From Ottelia alismoides (taxonomy: Eukaryota; Streptophyta; Magnoliopsida; Alismatales; Hydrocharitaceae): a DNA stretch of 64,000 nucleotides. A model generated the notes under the pieces. The model was given only the letters and a program-made list of their open reading frames with translations, was not told the origin of the DNA and ran no database searches. Shown here piece by piece: positions 56,073 through 64,000 of this stretch (the first letter of the stretch is position 1; each line of letters begins with the position of its first letter). A program made the translations under genes and the position numbers. Where the stretch lies: positions 1-64,000 of the forward strand of contig JAZKJV010000297.1 of the NCBI GenBank assembly GCA_037367405.1, given 5' to 3'.

Positions 56073-58295
56073 TGATGGCTAGGGTTTAAGCCTTGGCGCA
56101 TCACGGAAGCGTGTAGGTCACATCTTATGCGACCTAGGGCACTAATCATACGAGTTGTATCGGGCATCAAAAATAATTTTTTTTAAATAGATGAAACCAC
56201 ATGATTTGAGAACACTTCTAAAATCGCTTCATAAAAAATACAAACAAGTACAATTATTACCTCTTGAAACGTATTTTTGATCGTATCTATAAATGAAAAA
56301 ACATTGTATGTCAAGTCCGATCCAACAAAGGTTACACTTGCCAGAATGTGGATGAGACACGTGCTTCCCACAATCCAAGTTGATGATCTGAGTGAGGAAT
56401 CTCCTGATTTTGTCTCATGGAATCCGAGGCCTTCTTCACAAGAAAGAAGCACCAAAGATGGAGGAAATTCATGAGCAGTCGATCCGACAACACAACGGCG
56501 TCAAGACGACTACGAATCTCTCCAGGTCAACAATGTTGGCAGTCACATTGTGTAGACATGGAGTGAGCGTGTGTGAGAAATATGGAGAGAGAGAGAGAGA
56601 GATTTGTTGTTGTAATTCATGTAGTAAAAAAGGTTAGGACAACCCTCTCTTTTTTAATAAAGTGGATGTCCGTGGATCTCAATTAATGTATTCACAAATC
56701 TGATGGTTTAGATTGATGTGTGCTTTCAATCAATGGACATGATTTTGATGCATAAATTTGCAACAAAATTATTAATTTAAAATAAATCAAATATGTGGCA
56801 AAAATTTACAACACATTAGATTTAACTCAAATCGATATCATGGGGATTTAAAGGAAAGAGGAGGAGCCTCCCTACCTTAATAGAGGGGACGACCATACAT
56901 GGACTAAGACTCCTTGGCCGTCCCCCCTCTTAAGGGGAAGGTGCTCCTCCTTTTTTGTTAATTGAGAGGTCTCATATCTCTCCAAAATCCCACATGTTAT
57001 AACTTGAATCATGCCAATGATATTTGTGAATCATATTCATACATCCAATATAAAATGTGAATTGTATTTTCAGTTAATTGTCCAATGTCAATCCAATTCA
57101 CATCAACATTTAATTCATAAATACTATTTACAATTAGATCTCTTCAATATATTATAAATAACATTTATAATATATATAACTAATATGGTTAGTGATTTCC
57201 ACATTATTCATATACTTGACAATTAGTTCATATTTAGTTATCTTGGATCTCCATTATCATGCATCTTAATAATATGGATCATTATCATATTATTCATGAT
57301 AATTAAATAACATTTCAATTATCAATTTTCCAATGCTCGGATATATTATTCAACAATGGAATTATTCTTGAATTCTTTCAAGAATAATGCGCTTTCTCAA
57401 ATGATACTTTGAGATAAAGACAGTGCGATTGTACATTCCTTGTATCGTGACTTGGATGTTATGATCATATCTTAAATACATATCTCAGGAACCTCTCAAA
57501 AGTGTTTGATTAAATTAAATCGGTATATCTGATCTTCTCATTGTATCGAATCGTGTTCATATCAATGTCCAACATTTGGATTAAGATCAGAATACTTCTC
57601 TATTGAGAGTAATCACTAAATTCCAACCAGTTTCATCACTCCCTCATACTGGAAGTATCATAGTTATACAACCATTTAAGATCACTTCACTCTCGAGTAT
57701 TCCTAATAATCATACATCCTGCTTACGGAAGACCTAGAATAAACCTAAAGATTTAGATCTATTTTAGATGGTCTTCTTCAAGGTTTTATCATTAAGTTTC
57801 TCATTTGATCGTTGGGAGTTAGTACCGATCATATACTTTCCAAAATAATATATCATACCTACGTATTGATCATATACTTTCCAAAATCATATATCATACC
57901 TACAAACTTAGTCAAGCTTGCAAAGTGATATGATTGTGCACAGAATTTGATCCCAATATTTCATGAGTGAGCTCATGTCTTCTGGTTTAGTAATGAACAT
58001 GTATGATCCCTTTGAGAGATCAAATTACCCATATGCTCTTGTATGCACACATGCTCATCAATATATAGACCTTCAATAGGTCGTCAGCCTATCAGTCTGT
58101 CAAATGTATATATACAACATATAGTATCACATATTTCTCTTGTCAGATGATGCGTGTCCATATCTAATAGTATACGACATAGGTCTTGGTCATGTCGATC
58201 TCATTAAGTAAACTCTTTGACCTAACTTATCTAACACCTATGAATCTCTATTCCTATGTAGAGGATTTGCATTAAGAGGTCGGTCAGATATCAAC
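56073..58295 (-). repeat. Copia-1 5' LTR, cut by Athila-C
   Basis: Aligns with 44624-46840 of the 3' LTR to within a few bases of GGTCGGTCA.ATATCAAC, where Athila-C begins (TCAAC, 58291-58295, is its expected target duplication). It contains a GA run (56585-56602) and a 33-bp hairpin (56861-56950). About 285 bp of the LTR, including its start, lies beyond Athila-C outside the window. Confidence 0.9.
56861..56950. repeat. long hairpin in Copia-1 5' LTR
   Basis: Left arm 56861-56893 and right arm 56917-56950 form an imperfect stem of about 33 bp (GAGGAGCCTCC... pairs with ...GGTGCTCCTCC; AGAGGGGACG pairs with CGTCCCCCCTCT). The loop of about 23 bp is ATACATGGACTAAGACTCCTT. Absent from the 3' LTR at the matching place (45400-45450). 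Confidence 0.9.
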
Positions 58296-61200
58296 TAATG
58301 AGTGTCCTACCGACTAAGGTTAAGCATCAAGATAAATCAATGGTCGTTGCGACCCCAATCAGTAGGCAAACTAAACAAGAAGAATATAAATCACTCAATA
58401 TAAGATCAAACAAGCAAGACAATGTAAGCGGTTCAGCTATTTATTTTACCTGGTATAGCAACCAGGGTCAAACACAAGGAGCACAGAAATGTATGAAGTA
58501 GTCAAATCTCAAAATTGGATAACATATTTTTGATGGTTTTAAGTTTTGCAAATTTTTATATTTTTAATAAAGAAGTAAAAATCAACAAATTACAGAATAA
58601 TGCAACACACAAGTCTTTTTGGATTTTTCTTTATTCCTCAAAATACTCAGAAAATTAATATAAAAATACTATAAACAATAACTGAAATTATATTTTTTTA
58701 TTTTTCTTGAATTTTATATGATTTTTATAAGTTTTTAGGTCTTTTGTAATATTAACAATTTTTATAAGGGATTTTCAAACAAAATTTTATTGTAGACAAA
58801 ACAAACAAAACACACATAGGGGAACTTTTTTAGAATTTTTGAAACAATTTTCGAATTTTTATGGATTTTCAAAATTATACATAACACTTTTTATGGGTTT
58901 TTTATTTTTTAAAAATAATAAATTTGATGAAATTATTCCACAAAAATTACTTAAAATACTACACATCAACAGGAGTCAACAGTAAATTTTAGGGAATTTT
59001 TTGGATTAGTTTGATATTTATTTACTTAAATGAGAGACAAGTGGTTTACAGAGACCTACGTGCAATTAAAATAAATCTCTGGCCCAAACAATAACATAGA
59101 TGGAAAGTATATTACATAAGATGCAAAATAGCCAAGCAAACATGCGCACATTATGTGAACTAGTCTCACAGGGGTATAAATGCAAATGCAATAAATAAAC
59201 ATTCATTCCATAACAATAACAAAGTTCAGGATGTGTAATGCAAATACCCCAGATACCACGTGTATATGCACGTGGGTTCGAATAAATAGGACTAAAGTGT
59301 AAATGCCAAAAACTATGAGGTCCACTATGCAAATTACCTAAAGTAAATTAAAATACGACAAATATTTACTAGACTAGATAGTAAATGCGAAACAAAGAGG
59401 GTCCTAAGTGATATTTACACCTTATTAAGGTGTTATACCATAGTCGAGGGATCTCCACTAATGGATGGATGGTCGAGATCGAGGGGTACCCCTTCGACGA
59501 TGAACGGCTCCTGTGCGATCCTATGATGTATCTACCAGTCCAAGTTCCCCTGCTATTGGATGGCGGAGATTAGAATTAGGGGATGCCAGGATCGAATGGT
59601 TGGAACGATGTCTGGAGGAACTTGGGAAGAACTCGCCTCCGGTGAGTTTCGATCAACGAATGTGCATGACCAAGGTGTCGCTGGGAGCTGTTGTGCTCAG
59701 TAGGGTCCAGGACCAAGGAGAAGATCCCGGAAAGGTGTGGGGTCCTAGAGCAACTGTGACGGACTCTTTGACCTCCATATGAGGTCCTCTTGTGCTCCAA
59801 TCTGCAGGAGAATGAGCGTGCTCGAAGATGAAGCTCCGACGAAGGGTTAGAGCACAAATGTCATCAAAAACAGGGGAGGGTGTATGGGCCAGGTCTTCGA
59901 TGGGTAGAGGGTTCGACCTACTGCTCGACTCCAACCTGATGGTTGTAAACAGAGGAAAGGGTGTAGAGCATGACGCAGAAATGGAGGAGGGTCATTTCAG
60001 GGCATGCGAGTGTCGGAGCGAGGCAACGAACGAGGGTTTGGTATGATTGTCAAAGTGAGGATGAAATGTGAACGGATGAATTGATCAAGTTGGAAATGAA
60101 GGTAAATGGGGTACCTAGGAATGGATGCTAGCGCATAGGGTGGAGGACGGAGTCCACGGTGGTGATGGCCTCAATGGTTGGCACAACTATAGGCTGAAAA
60201 CTCCTCATGGCAGAGATGGGTGGGGGTGTTGCTAGACCTAGAGGTACTTGTTAGCAATGTGAGCCCCGGGTGAACCATTTCTACAATAAATGTTATTGTA
60301 ATGAATAAATTATCAATGAAAATTATTGATTATTTTTCACTCCCCTTTCTGAGATTAATGAATGAATGCACTATAGGGTCCCTCTGTACAATAAGGGTTA
60401 TGTACCATGGCCAACTTGATGATCATACAGTTGTTGATTCATTGGATGGATCATAGAGGCTGATGCTTGGATGAATATCTAAGGAGTTAGATAGAGGACT
60501 CATCAAGCATCATCAAATGATCATTAAGTGATGATCTCCAGTCTGAGTGGGAGATGGCAATCCTATCTCATATGACTGATATCTGACTGACCTCTTGATG
60601 CAGGTCCTCTGCATGGGAATAGTGATTCAGAGGTGTCAGGTTAGTCAAGTCAATGGGTTGACATGACGAGATCGAGATAACCAAAGACCTACGTTGAATA
60701 CTGTCACAACATAGGCATGCATCCTCTGACTAGAGACAGATGTATTGCTATATGTTTGAGTATGTACATTTGGCAGACCAATAGGTTGATGACCTAATCA
60801 AGGTCTATATACCGGCGAGCTGGTGTGCATGTAAGGACATATGAGTAATGCGATCTCTCAAAGGGATCATACAGGTTCACCTGTGAACCGGGAGACATGA
60901 GCTCACTCATGAGGTATTGGGACTGAACAAATTCCATGCATGGTCGTCGTGCTTTGGAAGCATGACATGAATTTGAAGGTAAGATATATGCTTTGTGAAA
61001 GCATATGATCTATACCAAATCCCGATGACCAAGATTGAGAAACTTAATGATCTAACCCTGAAGATGACAGTGTAAAAATGATCTTTATCTTCAGGATGAT
61101 CATGAGTCTTCCAGTATGTAGGATGTGCAGGTATTAGGAATACCTGAAGGGTGATTTGATCATATACGATTGTATAACCATGACGCTTCCATTCCGAGGG

Positions 61201-61875
61201 AGTGATGAAACAGGTTTGGATTTTAGTGACTCCTCTCATTAGAGAAGTGACCTAATCTTAGTCCATGAACTGGACATTGATCTGAATGAGATTCAGATGC
61301 AATGAGAAGATTAAGTCTACGGTCTTGATTTGATCAAGCATCAGTGGGAGGTCCATAGGATCTGGATTTGAGATACGATCTCAACATCCAAGTCACTATA
61401 CGTGGAACAATACAATCGCCCTGTCCTTATCTCCAAGTATCTGAGGAGAAATAGCATTGTTCTTAAATGGTTTAAGAACAATTCCATAAGATCTAAGCAA
61501 AGAGAATTTGATAATTAAATGTGATTTAATTATCATGATGTATGAGAAGTTGTCCAATATGATTAAATGAGATTTATTTATTTTGGATAAGAATAATGTG
61601 GATAGAAATATCCAATTATTCATAATATATTATAAATGTGATTTATAATGTATTAGAGAGAGTTAATTATAATTTATATGTGTTGATTAATTATAATGTG
61701 TATTGGATACACATTGTGTAATTAATTAACAATATGAATTACATGTTGTTTTGGGTTGTGAATATGATTCACAATTTTTCCATGGCAAGATTGCAATATT
61801 CTCAAAGATAATTGTGAATTATTTTTGAAGAATAAAACCCAAATAAATTTGGTGCAAATAAATAAGAGAGATTTC

Positions 61876-61922
61876 ATGGAGATATGCAATCTCATGGATT
61901 TCCATGAGATTGCAATCTCCAT
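61876..61922. repeat. palindrome in copia solo LTR
   Basis: ATGGAGATATGCAATCTCATGGA (23 bases from 61876) pairs with the right arm ending at 61922, with one single-base difference in length; the centre is TT. Short satellites of the same words (CATGGAGATGAAATCTCCATG) recur at 61983-62003. Confidence 0.9.
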
Positions 61923-62186
61923 GCATCTCATGGACGGCACACCACTCCTAATTGGAGTGGGTGTGCGCCTACATGGAAGGCACATGGAGATGAAATCTCC
62001 ATGTGTCTTCTCTCCTTATTTGTTGGGTTGATTTAGGAATGAATTATATTTGATTTTATCAAATATATTTTGACCTAAATTTGTTGCTTTTGACAACAAC
62101 AATCTTAGCCATTGGATGAACATAAATCAATCTCATCCATTGATTCTATGTGTCCCATGGATTGAGATCCATGGATCCCAAAACCC

Positions 62187-62194
62187 TATAAATA
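62187..62194 (+). promoter_or_regulatory. TATA box of copia LTR
   Basis: TATAAATA in AACCCTATAAATAGAGAGG, followed 48 bp later by the TCTCTCTCTCT run; same layout as the copy at 28815-31381. Confidence 0.7.
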
Positions 62195-63921
62195 GAGAGG
62201 CATACTTGGCTCTCTCTTTACACATGCTATTGTAGCACAAACTCTCTCTCTCTCTTTCTCATATACACGACAGCCCTTCTCTCCCTCTCTTCTTGGTGGT
62301 CGTCCACCTTGGTGGAGAGAAACGTCGACGCCCGCGCCATCGTGCTGCCACTTCGACTCTCTGCGGTTCTTTGTCTTCTTGAAGTGTTTCACTCACGAAG
62401 GAGACGTTTGATCTCGTGCGATGAGATCAGGAGCAACCGCGCTTGGATCAACTTGGATTGCGAGGACACCGCGACTCATCTCCGCGCTCGCAAGCCGTTA
62501 CTCCGACGATCGGACTTGAGACAGGAGGTCTCTTTTCGTAGAGACTCAATCAACCACGCTTCGAGAGGTATTGCATTATACTTGCTGTGGTTATAGATGA
62601 AACGATTTGAGAATGGTTCTCGGATCATGTGGTTTCATCGGTTTAAAATTTTTTAAATTCCGCTGCACCGAACAACTAGTACGACTAGTCGTTCTTCGTC
62701 GTATTCGATACGACGATCACGCTTCCGTGATGCGCTTGAGGATTTCTCCATATCCTTCAGTACTATGCGCCAAACACTACCTCACCCTCTCCCTCTCTCT
62801 ATTACTCTAAAAAGGAAAAATCGGGTGCGACAGAGGTGGTGGAGCAGTCGAACGTGCGTAAAAAGGGGAGAGGATGCATTGGTTTTATAGGTGTGCTAGG
62901 TTCGAGAGGATCAGAAAGCCCGTGAACTGAGGCACAGATCAGAAGGGAGAATGTCGAGTGTGGATTAGGGATCTGCACCCCTTAGTCAGGGCTTTTAATC
63001 GGAAGAGAAGGTGCTAGGATCTGGTCAGGAAAAATGGGCAAAGATCGGAGCAAACCCGATTCGTGAGGAAAAAAGAAGGGGGGAACCAGTTGACTGAGGT
63101 CACCTGTGTGGATGTGGACCAATCAGATGCAGCTAAGGAAAAGGACAATATATATTCTAGAAGACAAAACATAGAGTTAAATAAAGATAAATGACTTAAA
63201 ATTAGTAAATGAATTTAAATTAAAAAGTGAATAAAATAAAAAAACTGTGTATTATTTTTCAAAGTATTTTTTTATTTTTAATTATTTTTATGAAAAAAAT
63301 TATGTATATATAATATAAAGTATTATATACACGTATAATATACTTATGTATTTATTATTTTATTTTTACATAAATACTCTCATTTTATATTTTATTTATT
63401 TACAACAAACATTTAAGAGTATGAATATTTTTTATTTTTATAAATTATTTAAAAGTATACAATAAATAGAGGATATAATATATATATACATATGTTTTAT
63501 GCAATGAATGGAGGATTTTATTTTTATTTTTATTTTACATTATTTCTATAAATATGTACAAGGGTGTAAAAAATAATTCTTTAATTTTATTTTGTCAAAA
63601 AATAATCATATAAATAGTAAGTACAAGTATAGGTAGTATACACCATACATAGGGAACCCTATCTCTCTCTACTTATTTTATATTTGCGATCAGGTCATGG
63701 CTTGACCTTCTCTTTGGGTTTTGGTCACTATGTATTTATTCTAAATACATCATTCTTTTTTTCCTTTATTCTTTTTATTTTTTCCAAAAATACATGCTAA
63801 AAATTTAATATTAACTCAAGCATGTAAATTGCTAAAAATTGTATTTACAAGAATTTACATGATGCTTTGCTAAGAAAAAGAGCTAAAATAAAATAATAAA
63901 GAGAGAATAGGGGATTCATCA

Positions 63922-63935
63922 CCCCCTATACTTTA
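63922..63935 (-). other. polypurine tract, Athila-C
   Basis: On the - strand TAAAGTATAGGGGG directly before the LTR start TGATGAATCC. Confidence 0.85.
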
Positions 63936-64000
63936 CTTTTGCTAGTCCCTTAGCAAACACTTATTTGAAGAAAAAGTGAAAAGAGAAAGAAAAGAAAAAT
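63936..64000 (-). other. Athila-C 3' UTR, edge of window
   Basis: TTTTGCTAGTCCCTTAGCAA and AACACTTATTTGAAG match 28046-28080 of Athila-2. The element continues to the right. Confidence 0.8.

Larger units (their letters stand above)
44624..58295 (-). mobile_element. Copia-1, copia element with two nested insertions
   Basis: A - strand Ty1/copia element: 3' LTR 44624-47129, polypurine tract, pol (47145-49387 and 52824-53380), gag, leader, primer site 56058-56070, 5' LTR from 56073 to 58295 where Athila-C cuts it. A gypsy-type solo LTR (49388-52823) lies inside integrase. Without that LTR about 10.2 kb of element is visible. The order GAG-pre-integrase, integrase, RT is diagnostic for copia. 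Inserted in the Athila-4 3' UTR. All coding parts are broken. Confidence 0.9.
60249..62759 (+). repeat. copia solo LTR with TSD GTACT
   Basis: A 2511-bp LTR starting TGTTAGCAATGTGAGCC and ending ATATCCTTCA, with perfect GTACT copies at 60244-60248 and 62760-62764. The empty site is seen inverted in the Athila-A LTR at about 3683-3708 (GCGCATAGCACCCCAGGTC). It contains a 47-bp palindrome (61876-61922), TATAAATA at 62187-62194 and a TCTCTCTCTCT run at 62242-62253. The frame 62309-62596 starts after the TATA box, but its relatives are not open over the same span. Confidence 0.95.
58296..63921 (-). repeat. Athila-C 3' LTR (carries a copia solo LTR)
   Basis: On the - strand it starts TGATGAATCCCC at 63921 and ends ACACTCATTA at 58296. 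It matches the inverted 2525-5715 throughout: AACCAGGGTCAAACACAAGGAG at about 58451, TTTGCA phrases at 59045-59420, the GC-rich block at 59430-60240, AATCGGG.GCGACAGAGGTGG near 62819 and CTATCTCTCTCTACTTATTTTA at 63660. Without the solo LTR and one GTACT it is about 3.1 kb. The frames 59576-59934 follow the GC-rich block; see findings. Confidence 0.9.
58296..64000 (-). mobile_element. Athila-C, 3' end of a gypsy element
   Basis: 3' LTR, polypurine tract and 65 bp of 3' UTR of a - strand Athila inserted in the Copia-1 5' LTR. The rest lies right of the window. Confidence 0.85.

Noticed and set aside
1..64000. Cellular genes, tRNA or rRNA genes
   Set aside because: I scanned both strands and found only retrotransposon domains; no cloverleaf-like tRNA, no rRNA words, and no multi-exon gene pattern with known plant domains. 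A tRNA scan and a protein search could still find small items.

Overview
The window looks like plant nuclear DNA from a large, repeat-rich genome, probably pericentromeric or other silenced heterochromatin. I find no intact cellular gene, rRNA, tRNA or CRISPR array. Nearly every base can be assigned to LTR retrotransposons of two kinds, inserted into one another and all decayed. (1) Ty3/gypsy elements of the Athila type are recognised by their gag, RT, RNase H and integrase sequences, a decayed tRNA-Asp-type primer binding site and a GTAAAGTATAGGGG polypurine tract. (2) One Ty1/copia family has 2.5 kb LTRs starting TGTTGGACATG and a decayed tRNA-iMet-type primer site. Placing the element names below is my inference from internal homology.

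Layout, left to right. 1-1741 is the right part of a gypsy-type LTR sitting in the 3' UTR of a + strand Athila element (Athila-A: UTR 1742-2510, polypurine tract 2511-2524, 3' LTR 2525-5715). Athila-A itself lies in a - strand Athila fragment (Athila-3: gag and 5' UTR, 5716-8580). At 8581 a - strand Athila element begins (Athila-1, 8581-about 23849). Its 3' LTR (8581-12735) holds a 1.36 kb solo LTR, followed by 3' UTR, integrase, RNase H, RT, protease, gag, 5' UTR, primer site and a truncated 5' LTR. A copia pol fragment fills about 23850-25075. Athila-2 (- strand) runs from about 25080 to about 40090; its 3' UTR is split by a copia solo LTR (28815-31381). About 40090-43490 is a rearranged copia fragment made of two pieces in opposite orientation, and 43500-44623 is Athila 3' UTR (Athila-4).

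44624-58295 is one copia element (Copia-1, - strand) with both LTRs and all internal regions recognisable. A 3.4 kb gypsy-type solo LTR (49388-52823) lies in its integrase gene. Its 5' LTR is cut at 58296 by another - strand Athila (Athila-C), of which only the 3' LTR, polypurine tract and first bases of 3' UTR are in the window. That LTR carries a second copia solo LTR (60249-62759).

Four solo LTRs have perfect 5-bp target duplications (TCAAT, AAGTT, AGGGT, GTACT), so the order of insertion can be read directly. The main unusual features are repeated polypurine-tract-plus-hairpin modules behind the Athila integrase, a palindrome block that differs in every copia LTR copy, an inverted copia junction at 41454, and two independent LTR insertions a few bases apart in the same Athila UTR. 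I found no sign of an undescribed defence or metabolic system.
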